This document shows positions 20,651 to 31,369 of a DNA stretch of 64,000 nt, piece after piece. The translations under genes and the position numbers were made by a program. The DNA comes from Panulirus ornatus (taxonomy: Eukaryota > Arthropoda > Malacostraca > Decapoda > Palinuridae), in contig NC_092271.1 in the NCBI RefSeq assembly GCF_036320965.1, forward strand, positions 24,005,036 through 24,069,035, read 5' to 3'. Below the pieces are notes generated by a model that saw only the letters and a program-made list of their open reading frames with translations, did not search any database and was not told the origin of the DNA. The stretch's first letter is position 1, and every line of letters starts with the position of its first letter.

Positions 20651-21328
20651 GCTGGCGTGTTGAAGACCTTAAAAAAAATGTAACTTCACACGACCTGTTT
20701 TCTCGGGGGGAAATGTTGCTCAAAATCGTTTAAAAAAACATACCATCATTTACATAAATGTTTAGTGTTTACATGATTATTTAGACGAAGTTGAATGTTT
20801 CATAAATGCGTAAATTCATTTTGGGTTTCCCGCTGTTGTGTGTCGTTATAATGAACTGTTACAAGTGTACAAATAACTGGTGTATGTGTTAAATTCCTTC
20901 ACCCGAGTGGGGAAGTTAAAGATTAACATGTTGAATTCTGGTTCTGGTTGGTGATGATGATAAACATTATTGTTACATTGACCCCACAGTCGTGAGGGGT
21001 AGACAGTGTTACCAATACTGTGTACTGGTTTTTGATGGTGTTTAGCAGTGTTCTAAATGCCTGTCAGTACTGGTAAACAAAACTGCTAGATTCTGGCACC
21101 AGTGCTGGAAATTTAGTGTCACAAAACGCGGAGTGCCGTTACCATGCCGGCGTGTAACGCTGGTCGGGGGATTGTAACAGCGTTACGAGAAATAACTATT
21201 TTCTCACTAATGAAAGCAGTGTTACCACCGTCAGCATCAGGGGCTAAACAGTAGTGCCAACGCTGGGGACACCAGCAGCACCGGTACGGGACAGAGACAA
21301 CGTTACCAATGCTGTAGCAGGAGTAGCT

Positions 21329-21330
<2 letters not shown>
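20651..21330. other. Degenerate GTTACCAATRCTG motifs; no gene
   Basis: GTTACCA-type words recur irregularly at 21005-21320. Otherwise AT-rich DNA with nothing recognised. Confidence 0.5.

Positions 21331-21391
<61 letters not shown>
21331..21391. repeat. (GT)n microsatellite
   Basis: A pure GT run of about 30 units. Confidence 0.98.
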
Positions 21392-21393
<2 letters not shown>

Positions 21394-21754
21394 CAGGTTC
21401 TAGTCATAGTTTATATACATATATATATATATATTGTATTATAATATTTTCTGTATGATAAACTGTAAGAAACTGTCTAAGGTGTAGTAATAAACAGCCG
21501 AGTGCTCAGACCAGCGTTTCTTGTTATACACCACCTCAACAACAACAACAACAACAACAAGAAGATCACCATCATATACATGAGTATTAATTACGAGAAT
21601 GAAAGATGAATAATCATAATCTAAACAGACCCATGTATAATCCTAAGTGTACAACACACTCTACCTGCCTAATTCACGCACTCATCCCTCTCTCTGACCT
21701 TCAAGAGATAAATTTGCTCTGTTCCCTTACGAAGATTGTGTTCACAGAAACATT

Positions 21755-21778
21755 ATATATATATATATATATATATAC

Positions 21779-21867
<89 letters not shown>
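21755..21867. repeat. (AT)n microsatellite
   Basis: A long AT run with two small breaks near 21778 and 21788. The DNA at 21392-21754 before it holds a (CAA)n stretch near 21541 and nothing else recognisable. Confidence 0.97.
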
Positions 21868-21868
<1 letters not shown>

Positions 21869-21953
21869 CTTTTTTATTTAACTTTGTCGCTGTCTCTCGC
21901 GTTAGCGAGGTAGCGCAAGGAAACAGACGAAAGAACGACCCAACCCACCCACA
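21868..21953 (-). mobile_element. Short AT-flanked element, family A, reverse copy
   Basis: Read on the minus strand, TCTGTTTCCTTGCGCTACC, then TCGCTAACGCGAGAGACAGC, then GACAAAGTTAAAT, matches the copy at 20377. It is bounded by AT tracts on both sides, with a CCACCC/ACAC stretch on the right. Confidence 0.7.
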
Positions 21954-21956
21954 TAC

Positions 21957-21960
21957 ACAG

Positions 21961-22024
<64 letters not shown>
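21957..22024. repeat. (AC)n(AT)n microsatellite
   Basis: A short AC run passing into AT. Confidence 0.96.
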
Positions 22025-22028
<4 letters not shown>

Positions 22029-23139
22029 CGAAAAGTGAAGGCAAAGGGCCTTTTCATGCCCTTCCTTCCTCAAGTGAATCAAACTATCAAACACCAGCCA
22101 AGACTCTATTCCTCCCTCCCTCTCTATTTCCTCTCTCTCTCCCATCCTCTCCCATCCCCCCCCCCTCCGGTCGTAAGAGCCGTAACCCCCACAAGAGTCG
22201 TGTGGTCGTTAACCAATTAGCATGCCTGGCGTGACAACGGATGGCGACATGTGTCCGGTTGCGCCCCTGTGGGTACACACATACGCACACATCCCCGGAA
22301 CTGTCCCCTCCTTCCCCTCCCATCTCGGGACATATGCTAAGGAGGGGAGAGTGGTAGATGGTTCGGGTGGGGGGGAGGGGTGGAAATACGTCACTGGACA
22401 TGGCTGCTTGATGAGACATCGGAAGGATGTGTGAGACAAGGAGGGGACACAGCAGTGAGGGTGTCTTGCACAGGACGCGGCACTGTCGCAAGACAAGGCA
22501 GGGAGGGGAGAGAATGGGGAGAGCACCGAAAGAACATGGCATTGTCGCAAGACACGTGGCTGATGAGACACAGAGGGGATGGTAAAAGATAATAGAAGGG
22601 ACAGGAACAAGGGTATATGAAAGGAAGAAGACATGGAAGGTGAGGAGAGAACATGGCTCTGAAAAGCCATTAGAAGGGGGACATAACTAAGGAGACATGG
22701 AAGGGACAAAGAAGTGGAGGGAGACAGACACAGACAGACATTACGGTAAGGAAGGGACACGGAGAGGACATGACTGACGGGATGTTGGTTTATTGTCATC
22801 AGAGAATAAGGAAGGAGTATACAAGGATAAAGAAAGAGTACATAAGGATAAGAAAGGAGTTTAAGAGAAACACTGAAATAAGAATGATACAAGGCAGATG
22901 ATGCACAACTTTTCTACACCCACCGGGGGTAGAGAGGTATAAAAAGGAGTTCATCGGGTTAAGGTATACAGAGGGGTAAAGTGTTAGGTTAAAAAGGAGT
23001 TCATTGGGTTAAGGTACTGAGAGGAAAGAGGTGTAGTAGAAAGTATGGAGATATGCCAGGAGGTCAATAGCTAAGTTCATACGTGTTTTCACACTGGAAG
23101 ACGCTGCAACTCCATCACCAGTGAGACGGAATGGGTGAA
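22025..23139. other. Purine-rich DNA; no gene
   Basis: GGGACA/GACATGG degenerate repeats at 22430-22760 create long minus-strand frames that are not genes. AAAAAGGAGTTCATYGGGTT is repeated at about 22945 and 22991. Confidence 0.5.
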
Positions 23140-23450
23140 AAAGTCTAAAAAGGCATTGGAACATCTAGATAAAAATAGGGTCCTGACCTATATGTGCTGA
23201 AGGAGGGTGCAGATACGCTTGCCAGGCCTCCTACACTATTGGCGAAGATGTAAGGTAAAGCTTAAAGTGCCAAAGAAGTGGATGATGACACATATCTTAA
23301 TCTTAAGAGACCGGGAAGTTGAAACGAACCACAAGCTAGTCTCTCTCTAGCGAGTGTGGACCACAAAAGACTGGAAAAGATAATCAGAAGACAATTGGAT
23401 GACAGCCTGCAGAGGAGACGTCACCCACTCGGGACACACCACGGATGAAC
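23140..23450 (+). mobile_element. LINE reverse transcriptase N-terminal fragment, broken
   Basis: The final frame (from 23338) reads SLSLASVDHKRLEKIIRRQL and continues DDSLQ to a stop at 23446. It matches the conserved fingers segment (SLTSV..K.LEKIIR.QL) of non-LTR reverse transcriptases. Upstream, in shifted frames, KALEHLDKNR, KEGADTLA and VPKKWMMTHI recall the preceding segment (KALKKLK.NKA..PDGV, VP..WK.A.V.PI.K). Several stops and frame changes break it. It is the same kind of element as the fragments at 17099, 50478, 61165 and 63865, which carry later parts of the protein. Confidence 0.85.
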
Positions 23451-23660
23451 TATGAAAAAACAACCTCGAAATGACCCAGTGGTCTGTAGCTGTTTGAATT
23501 CCTTTGTATTAATGGAGATAAGACATTACACGTGAACCACTCCCCCACCCTACCATTACACATGGACAATCATAAAACAACAGAAAAGACAACACGCAAA
23601 AGACACAGACACACACATACATACATCCCTCTACAGATGGTATGGAGGGTTGAGGGAGGG

Positions 23661-23661
<1 letters not shown>

Positions 23662-23723
<62 letters not shown>
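23662..23723. repeat. (GT)n microsatellite
   Basis: A pure GT run of about 30 units. Confidence 0.98.
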
Positions 23724-23724
<1 letters not shown>

Positions 23725-24289
23725 CGTGTCCTGAGAGGGTAACCTGAGGACACAGTCTCTCACGCTGCCTGGCTCGATGATAGCTGGAGGGAGGGAAGGA
23801 GGCAGGAGGAGGGAACCAAAAGGAAGGAAAGGAGGGAGGGAGGGAGAGTGAACCAAGAAGGAGGCAAAGGCAGGGAACGAGAAGGAAGAAGACATGGAGG
23901 GAAGGGAACACACATGAAGGGAAACATGATGGGTGAGGGAAAACATACAATAAGGGAAGATAAAAGGACGAAAATAAAGATACAATATATTGTGAAATGG
24001 AAGAGGGAGAGAGAGGGGGCGAAGGACGGGGTAGGTAAACCTGGTCCAGGCTGGGTTGTGGAGGGGTGTAAGAAAGGGAGTGGGGGCGGAAGGGGGGGCG
24101 GTCTCCCCGGGTCTCCAGCCGTCACCCGTCAGGCCCATCAAGGGCGGCAGGGGTGTAATCCCAGGCCACCTGCTGCCTCCATCTATATTCAAATTGGCGA
24201 GAGAGTTGTAATGAGGGAGGAGAGGCGCTGGCCCCCGACCCCACCTCACCTCACCTGTGTCGGCAGGAGGCCATACCGCACAACCTGCC
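23724..24289. other. Purine-rich GGAAGGA tract; no gene
   Basis: GGAGGGAAGGAGG-type sequence on the plus strand (23785-24110) gives a long Pro/Ser/Leu-rich minus-strand frame. It is low complexity and has no coding support. Confidence 0.6.
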
Positions 24290-24425
24290 TCCCCATTGGT
24301 CCGTCTCTTGTTTACCGTGACGTAACGAGGGGTAAGATTAAGGCTAATTGGTTGATTCACTCTGACGTCATGCAAGGCGGCGTATAAGATGCTCCGCCCA
24401 CCACAAGCGTCAGGAGTCAGCCAGC
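24290..24425 (+). promoter_or_regulatory. TATA-type promoter with CCAAT and CRE sites
   Basis: In order on the plus strand: inverted CCAAT (ATTGG) at 24295 and 24347; a CRE-like TGACGTAA at 24318-24325; a perfect CRE palindrome TGACGTCA at 24363-24370; TATAAG at 24383-24388; and TCAG at 24410-24413, 27 bp after the TATA start, matching the arthropod initiator core. Spacing and order fit a polymerase II core promoter responsive to CREB/ATF factors. The transcript would run rightwards, and 24414-24600 would be a non-coding first exon with CCCAG/GTTAGG (about 24469) as a possible donor. No coding exon can be attached to it in this window. Confidence 0.5.
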
Positions 24426-24572
24426 CACACAGGTCGTGACCTCTAGGGCCAGACGCGACCTGCCCAGGTTAGGGGAGGTCGCGCTTACTGCACGGAGCGT
24501 CACCCGTGTGATGAGGGTCGTCAGGAGGGGCGGGGGACGAAGCTGGCGGTGGGAGAACCTGCTGGCTCCGGG

Positions 24573-24598
24573 GACATGACCTGACCTGACCTGACCCA
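24573..24598. repeat. (TGACC)n tandem, AGGTCA half-sites
   Basis: CATGACCTGACCTGACCTGACC holds four TGACC units in a 5-bp register, equivalent to overlapping AGGTCA half-sites on the minus strand. It lies about 165 bp downstream of the proposed start site and also resembles the foldback head. Confidence 0.6.
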
Positions 24599-24679
24599 CC
24601 CCCTGTACTCCGGGGAGGCCCCCAGGGACTTCTTCTCCTGACTTGACTCCCCCACCCCCCCATTGAAGGACCTGACGAG

Positions 24680-24985
24680 GAGTCCGGGACCCTGAAACTA
24701 TGACGAAGAGGCGTTGAAACTAGGTTGTGAAGAGGCGCTGAAGCAACTTTTGACAAGCCGTGTAATAAGGAGAGACACGACGCCGAGCAGGCGTTGAAAA
24801 GGCACGGTGGCGGCGTTGAGGGGAGGAGGCTGAGACGGCGTTGAGGAGGAGGCTGAGGCAGCGTTGAGGGGAGGAGGCTGAGACGGCGTTGAGGAGGAGG
24901 CTGAGGCAGCGTTGAGGGGAGAAGGCCGAAACGGCGTTGAGGGAAGGTTGTGGCAACGTTGAGCGCAGCGTCGAGACAGCGTTGA
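24680..24985. repeat. Minisatellite with alternating 25/23-bp units
   Basis: GCGTTGAG recurs at 24813, 24838, 24861, 24886, 24909 and 24934, so spacing alternates 25, 23, 25, 23, 25. The real unit is therefore a 48-bp dimer (GGGAGGAGGCTGAGACGGC + GAGGAGGCTGAGGCAGC). More diverged copies extend to 24690 on the left and 24985 on the right. Confidence 0.9.
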
Positions 24986-25151
24986 GGGAGGCACCACGAA
25001 GGAAGAATTATTCGTAGTGACCTAAACAAACACAAGCTAGAGTCGTGGGTCATCTACATGCTCACTGGCGATGGTGGTGATGGAGCAGAGGGGAGGGAAG
25101 AAAGATAGAAGAGGGAAGGGAAGAGGGAGTAGACGTAGAGGACAGATGGAA

Positions 25152-25155
<4 letters not shown>

Positions 25156-25232
<77 letters not shown>
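25156..25232. repeat. (AG)n microsatellite
   Basis: A pure AG run of about 38 units. Confidence 0.98.
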
Positions 25233-25235
<3 letters not shown>

Positions 25236-25333
25236 CACTCACTTGAGCCACAGTGAGGGCGAGGCTGTAAAAGCTCGATGGGTGGCACCCACATATCAGC
25301 TCCTGAAACGCCTCTTGGCTTAATTATTCCCCC

Positions 25334-25336
<3 letters not shown>

Positions 25337-25378
<42 letters not shown>

Positions 25379-25410
25379 TACTACCACTACTACTACTACT
25401 ACTACTACCG
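25337..25410. repeat. (GT)n and (ACT)n
   Basis: GT run at 25337-25376, followed by ACT trinucleotides to 25410. Confidence 0.96.
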
Positions 25411-25800
25411 CTACTAACAATAAGCCAATTCATTTGATAAATTGCTGTCAAAGGCTAAAACATTTAGAAAAATCATAAACAGTCGGGTTATGGAGAGGGA
25501 CTGGGGTTATCAAACAAGTCTTTTCCTAAACACAGGAGTGGCGGTGTATTGATAGCGTCCACAAGGGTTGGTAGGGGGGGGGCTGGTCTCATAGCGGCCT
25601 TTATGATCTCGGGTGGACTGGATGCGGTTGTGGTGTCGAACTGCAACATGGGGACGGGGGATCTCTGGTGGCGAGGCGGTAGCGGTGGAAGGCGCAATAC
25701 TCGAACTGTTGGATGAGGTCCAGGTGAATGGTAGGAAGAGAGTAGGAGGAAGCAACGTGTTGGACGTGTTTATATTTGGTGTAAGAGGGACAGATGATGA

Positions 25801-25853
<53 letters not shown>

Positions 25854-26265
25854 ATAGGTTAGTTTGATGGTGTAATGAATCAAGTGAAGACGTACTGTGG
25901 TCTGGGCAGGACATTACACACACACACACACTTGACCCACCTGACTGTATCGACTCATACGGATATGGGTAAGCCACATAAGTGCGACGGAAGGCTCCGT
26001 GTATCCATGATAGATACATACTGATGGAATACATGGAACGGGGTAGCTAGAGCATTGAGTGAGGTTGATGAGTAGACTTAGAGCTTGAGGACTGATGCGC
26101 TGATGCAGAGAACTAGGAGTGGTTTTTACAACCATAAGGAGGAAAGTCTGACTACAGGCGAAGTACCTGACAACTGTCACGGCGAATTAAGTAAAAAAGA
26201 AACAAGATGACAAACTCCCACTAACACACACAACAGGATGCGAACTCTGGATATCAAGTTGTGGG

Positions 26266-26267
<2 letters not shown>
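25411..26267. other. No gene; (GT)n at 25803-25850
   Basis: Plain DNA with one long GT tract and a short AC tract at 25916-25931. Frames on both strands are simple-repeat products or have no bias. Confidence 0.6.

Positions 26268-26324
<57 letters not shown>
26268..26324. repeat. (CT)n microsatellite
   Basis: A pure CT run. Confidence 0.98.
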
Positions 26325-26327
<3 letters not shown>

Positions 26328-26769
26328 CCTCACATGTGGTCTGCTGTGGGAGCGTATCCGTGGCGGGCTGGCGCTGTGTGTGTGTGTATGCGTGTGTGTG
26401 AGTGTGACGCCCGCACGTCTGTTGGTCTCCTGTGAGGGCCGTCCTGAAGCTCTGTGACGTCACTGCCTTGCCTTGTGGCAGACAGGGGTGCAAATCCGGA
26501 TCTATACCTCCCCCCCCCCCCCACACACACTCAGTGCTTGAAGACACCACCCTCCCCCAACCCCACACTCACAACTCCTCCTCGTCACACTCCTCATCAA
26601 TTTGCTTCTTTCTATTTCTCTGATGGGTTTGTGTCGTCTTGACCTTCCCGTCCTGTGTCCAGTGCTGGTTCTCCTCTTACCTTGTCTTCTGCTGCGTCTC
26701 CTCCTGCTTCCTCTGTAGCTCTTCCCCTCACCCAACCTCACGCGGGAGTACCCCATCCTTCCACTTCCT

Positions 26770-27000
26770 CCCCTCTGTCCCAGGGGGTGTTTCCCCCTTT
26801 GCCCCAGGTGGTATCGTCTCCTACTGCCCCAGGAGGTGTGTCCTCCCCCCTTGCCTAAGGAGGTGTCGTCTCCTAGTGCCCCCGCTGGTTTTCCTTCCTT
26901 TCCCCCTTGCCCCAGGTGGTGTCCCCCCTTGCCCCAGGTGGTGTTCCTTCCCCTCCCCCCTGCCCCAGGTGGTGGTGTCCCCACACCCCCGCCCCTGATG
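26770..27000. repeat. Degenerate 20-bp minisatellite GCCCCAGGTGGTGTCC
   Basis: TGCCCCAGGTGGTGTCCCCC-type units recur about nine times at irregular spacing. A C12 run sits at 26511-26522. The Pro/Gly-rich frames on both strands follow from this array. Flanks 26325-26769 and 27001-27506 hold C-rich plain DNA. Confidence 0.8.
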
Positions 27001-27499
27001 GTGCAGGAGTATCCGGCTGACTTAACGTTATGGCGGACGTTAATGCAAGCTCTTACCGCGCCGATAACACTATCACGCCCCCTCACTCCCTCCCCACCAC
27101 CCACTCCCTTCCTTAAGGGGTGAGGGGTTCCCTCCAAATAACCCTTCCCCCCCTCCCTTCCCCATCACCCCTCCATCGTACCTTCTTCCCCCTCCCCCCC
27201 CCCGCCATCTGTATTTCTTTCATAGTAAGAGCCACACACGACTGATTCACTAACTTCACTTCATTCACTCCTTCCCTCACCCATTCACTCCTCCCAACCT
27301 CCATTTCACTCCTTCATCCATCAGCATACGTAATCTCAGGCTACATGTAGACTTAAGTGTTATCAATTATTAATGATCTCGGTGATTATATTTAAAGTAT
27401 AGCTAAAAAAAATAACTGAATGATATAAAATCATCTCACTGAATATAGCTAAGTATTGATAGACATTGTAAATAAAGTATACATAGACAAACAAATACG

Positions 27500-27506
<7 letters not shown>

Positions 27507-27595
<89 letters not shown>
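27507..27595. repeat. (AG)n microsatellite
   Basis: A pure AG run of about 44 units. Confidence 0.98.
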
Positions 27596-27597
<2 letters not shown>

Positions 27598-27679
27598 CTA
27601 ATGAGGGTGAGGAAGAGGAAGACGAATAAAGATGAGAAGCAAGGGAGAGGAAAATATGTTGTGGGATAAGAAGCTGGGG

Positions 27680-27945
27680 AAGACATAAGATAACAAGATG
27701 AGGAAGACAAGACGTAGGATAACAAGGGGGGGGGGAGACAAATCGTAGGACCATAATATGAGGAAGACAAATCGTAGGACCATAATATGAGGAAGACAAG
27801 ACGTATGATCATAATATGAGGAAGATAAGAAGTAGGATCATAATATGAGGAAGACAAATCGTAGGACCATAATATGAGGAAGACAAGACGTAGGACCATA
27901 ATATGAGGAAGACAAGACGTAGGACTATAATATGAGGAAGCATTA
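27680..27945. repeat. 29-bp minisatellite, about 8 copies
   Basis: AGGACCATAATATGAGGAAG recurs with period 29 (next block ACAAGACGT or ACAAATCGT). Period 29 rotates the frame, so all minus-strand frames look similar (LRLVFLILWSY). Confidence 0.93.
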
Positions 27946-28018
27946 AGTGGAGGCAGAAGTGAGGCATGCCCGATGCCATGTCCGCCTCCCACACTGTACA
28001 GATGCATGAACAGTCACG

Positions 28019-28022
<4 letters not shown>

Positions 28023-28058
<36 letters not shown>
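28023..28058. repeat. (GT)n microsatellite
   Basis: A pure GT run. Confidence 0.97.
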
Positions 28059-28060
<2 letters not shown>

Positions 28061-28375
28061 CCACCTCTCCCTCTATATGGGATGGATGCTTTACAGTCGT
28101 GGACCGATCCTGCCTTCCACTCCCCTCATCCACCCATCATCCACACATCCAGAGATGTGAGCATGTGGTGGGTATGTAACCAGTGCTTCACCTCGGTTCG
28201 TTCCATCGGTCCAAAATGTGAAGAAGTGGAACAATATCCTCGGCTGCTCCTTCTTCACCCTTTCCTTGGCTCAGCCCTTTGCTATGTCCTCCGGCCTGTA
28301 GTCACCACATTCCTTGTTTTCTGATTCTAAGAACTGGTCCATGTCATCGCCGTAACCCCTCTGGAATTCAATTCA

Positions 28376-28376
<1 letters not shown>

Positions 28377-28424
<48 letters not shown>
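28377..28424. repeat. (GT)n microsatellite
   Basis: A pure GT run. The intervening 28059-28376 and the following 28425-28767 hold no recognisable feature. Confidence 0.97.
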
Positions 28425-28427
<3 letters not shown>

Positions 28428-28767
28428 CGTGGTGCAGCAACCTCCCCCAACCCCCACTTTCTTTCCTATATTTGTGAGCCTTGGTTGCATTCCTTATCTC
28501 ATGATTCATCCTTCTCAAGTCAAGCACCGCACTTGTCGCACTGTCTCCCTCCCTCCCGTGTCGCGGGCATGGCCACGAGAACCCTCCATCCCTCACAGGT
28601 CTCTCTGTCTCTTGACATGGGGGAGGTCCATGGTGGTGGTGGTGGTGGGGCATTCTCTACTCTCCCATCAATACGCATATCACACTCGAATCTCTCTCCA
28701 ATAAGCCACAGTGTACCCCTGTGCACGAAAGGACGACCCCCCCACCCACCTTCGAGTACACGTTGGT

Positions 28768-28825
28768 CAAAGGTCATGTCAAAGACCAGGTCATCATGGT
28801 ACCTAAAGGGGTCGTACAGTCGTAC
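28768..28825 (+). mobile_element. Foldback-type repeat, small fragment
   Basis: GGTCAAAGGTCATGTCAAAG, then ACCAGGTCATCATGGTACC, then GGGTCGTACAGTCGTACG, is a head plus one array unit of the 21-22 bp family. Confidence 0.5.
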
Positions 28826-28953
28826 GTTAAGATATCAGATAACAAGAAATAAATCGCGTCCTTTCACGAGAAATGCAAGGATGGAGCACCTACCCCACCC
28901 CACCTCCCTCATCCAGCGAATATGGGGACCCCCACTTCACCTACTCCCTCATA

Positions 28954-28955
<2 letters not shown>

Positions 28956-29026
<71 letters not shown>
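28956..29026. repeat. (GT)n microsatellite
   Basis: A pure GT run of about 35 units, ending in GCGTGCACGTGC. Confidence 0.98.
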
Positions 29027-29030
<4 letters not shown>

Positions 29031-29298
29031 CACGTGCAGGTGGAGGGGGCGAGTGTGTGTATGATGATAAGGTGGATAAACCCGGCAAATTCTATCAGAA
29101 ATCATAACACGTCGATAATGAAGACAATAGGACGAAACATTGCAATGAAATATAGAGAGGCGACTTAAAAGACTGTTTCGTAAATACGTACAATTACTGA
29201 AATACTGTATGTAAGAGGCAATACTTCTGAGAGTAGGCCTGTGGCGGTGCGTGCGCGTAGCGCTCACCGCGGATCGACAGATAGATATAGACAGATAG

Positions 29299-29304
<6 letters not shown>

Positions 29305-29374
<70 letters not shown>
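29305..29374. repeat. (AG)n microsatellite, GATA-like start
   Basis: ACAGATAGATAG units lead into a pure AG run. Confidence 0.97.
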
Positions 29375-29376
<2 letters not shown>

Positions 29377-29477
29377 CTGTAACTACCACATGGACAGGTC
29401 ACCAAAGCTCCAAAGAATTATCATATTTCTGCAAATCTAAAAGAAAAAAAAACGAACTTACATGACTAACCAGTGGA

Positions 29478-29479
<2 letters not shown>

Positions 29480-29551
<72 letters not shown>
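29480..29551. repeat. (AT)n microsatellite
   Basis: A pure AT run. Confidence 0.98.
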
Positions 29552-29555
<4 letters not shown>

Positions 29556-29900
29556 CCGCGTCCCCCCTGCTGTAGTTTATGTACCATAGCCCTAGGGTTA
29601 TTACCGAGGCGGCGGCTCTGGGACAACCCTCCCTTGAGCCTATCATGAACACCGCCTCTAAGGAAAACATTAGAGCCATCTTTTGGGCCGGGAAACAAGC
29701 CGGCCATTGACGGTTACCGGTCGGCTGGCCGGCCAGGCTCAGAGGGGGACATCCCCTGACCCTCCTACCCCTCTGAGGCCAACCAGCCAGCCAGGGCTGC
29801 CACCACTCTCGGCCCGACCCCCTCCACCAAGGCTGCCAACCACTTAGCCTAATGCTCTCCTAATCTCCTTTGTTTGTTTTATCGCCCTATCATGATACCC
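29552..29900. other. GC-rich unique patch, unassigned
   Basis: The patch has GCCGGCCATTGACGG, GGCTGGCCGGCC and many CpG, and does not look like any repeat in the window. It could be a conserved non-coding element. No frame or promoter is supported. Confidence 0.25.
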
Positions 29901-30184
29901 AAGCCTGCTTATATGGAGCGGAAGCAGTTATCTCCCCTGAGCTGCTCCTACGATCGACGACGGAAAAATCATGTAATGATATGATTTCTATTTCCCTTTT
30001 GAACGAAGATTTTTTTCTGGGTTTTATGTAAAAAAGAAAAAAAAAGACGAAAGATTAAAATACTATGGAACACTGAAGAGATTCAATGGACACGTAGTCA
30101 TACTAACTTTCTATATACGTAATGAATAGATGCATATAATCATGAGTGGATCTGCTGCCCATCTTACCTCATGAACATCACTAA

Positions 30185-30490
30185 TCTCATACAAGATACT
30201 GCACTCACAACAGGCACTGGCCTCACGACAGACTCCTGGCTCACAACAGGTACCGTTGTCAAGAAACACTACTCACAACAGACACTAGACTCACAACAAG
30301 CACTACTCACAAGAGACACTGGACTTAAGACACAAACTCTTTTATCAACTCCGCTCACAACAGACACTAGGCGACTCACAACTAGCACGACTCACAAGAG
30401 ACACTGGACTTACAACAGAAACTGTGTTCAAGAGAGACTCAACTCACAACACACACTGGGCTCACAAGACAGCGGACTCACTAGACACAG
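30185..30490. repeat. Degenerate CTCACAACAGACACTGG repeats
   Basis: The block CTCACAACAGACACTGG recurs about 12 times at 20-30 bp spacing. The frame through it (Thr/Leu/Asp-rich) is an array product. Confidence 0.8.
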
Positions 30491-31033
30491 AACCAAGTAT
30501 TAACGATGGAGGACAATCAGTTAATCACTAGACAGTGACTATTGGTCCAGTAAATCACCTCTCAACGACCAATTAGTGACTCAGGCCTCGTTTCTTCGAC
30601 GGCTAGCGTTGCTAAGGACTGCTGGTACCCTGTTGGTAACGCTGGCTGTGCACCACCACCCCCAGCGTGACCCCTGACCTAGCCTCGCCAGTGACAGGAC
30701 AACAATTTTTCTGGCGTCAAGTTACTGCTTAGGGTGAAGGGTGAAGGAGGGGTGTGTAGGTGTACAAGGAGGGGGGGGGGGTGTGTTGACGGTGTAAGGA
30801 ATGAAGTGGTGTAGAGAGATGGAGAATATAGAGGGAGGGAGGGCAGAGGGCAGGCTGTAGAGGTGTAGATGGAAGGGCTTCCAGGAGAGAGGGATAAGAG
30901 TACAGAGGATCAGGGACCAAATGTAGATGACCCATCTATATACACTGGATATATATCTGGACCATCACCGTAGCCTTCCCACAAGGAGGGAGTGAATGAT
31001 GGAGGGATTAGTTTCCTGCAGAATGTTGCAACA

Positions 31034-31034
<1 letters not shown>
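30491..31034. other. No feature seen
   Basis: Plain DNA with a G-rich stretch at 30735-30860 and a G10 run near 30772. Confidence 0.5.

Positions 31035-31107
<73 letters not shown>
31035..31107. repeat. (AT)n microsatellite
   Basis: An AT run on the left side of the family B copy. Confidence 0.98.
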
Positions 31108-31110
<3 letters not shown>

Positions 31111-31129
31111 GGAGCGGGGGCTGGAAATC

Positions 31130-31270
31130 CTCCACTCTCGCTTCTAATTTTCCAAAAGAAGGAACAGAGAAGGGGGTGTCAAGTGAGGATATTCCCTCAA
31201 AGGCTCAATCTTGTGTTCTTAACGCTACCTCGCTAACGCAGGAAATGGCGAATAGTATGAAAAAAAAAAT
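31130..31270 (+). mobile_element. Short AT-flanked element, family B
   Basis: Contains AATTTTCCAAAAGAAGGAAC, GAGGATATTCCCTCAAAGGC, CGCTACCTCGCTAACGCAGG and AAATGGCGAATAGTATGAAA, in that order. A nearly identical copy is at 54505, and a reverse, more diverged copy is at 32661. It is bounded by (AT)n on both sides (31035-31107 and 31303-31367). It shares the GCTACCTCGCTAACGCG core with family A. No coding capacity. Confidence 0.75.
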
Positions 31271-31300
31271 ACATATATATTGCCAAATAGTATGAAAAAG

Positions 31301-31302
<2 letters not shown>

Positions 31303-31367
<65 letters not shown>
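31303..31367. repeat. (AT)n microsatellite
   Basis: The AT run on the right side of the family B copy. The linker repeats GCCAAATAGTATGAAAAA from the element's 3-prime end. Confidence 0.98.

Positions 31368-31369
<2 letters not shown>

Noticed and set aside
22209..22892. 227-codon minus-strand hydrophobic frame
   Set aside because: It is a translation of GGGACA/GACATGG repeats. The apparent membrane segments are composition effects.
23509..24387. 288-codon minus-strand frame
   Set aside because: It crosses a (GT)n tract and a polypurine tract, giving only Pro/Ser/Leu and His/Thr runs. It lacks codon bias and overlaps a credible plus-strand promoter.
24669..24700. CTGACGA ... GAAAC resembling a hammerhead ribozyme core in a tandem-repeat region
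   Set aside because: The interval between the two motifs forms only a poor, mismatched stem, and no partner for stem I or cleavage site was found upstream.
26502..27137. 211-codon minus-strand Gly/Arg-rich frame
   Set aside because: It derives from a C-rich degenerate repeat and shows no bias.
28380..29168. 262-codon plus-strand frame beginning in a GT tract
   Set aside because: It starts and ends in microsatellites. The middle part has no codon bias or splice context.
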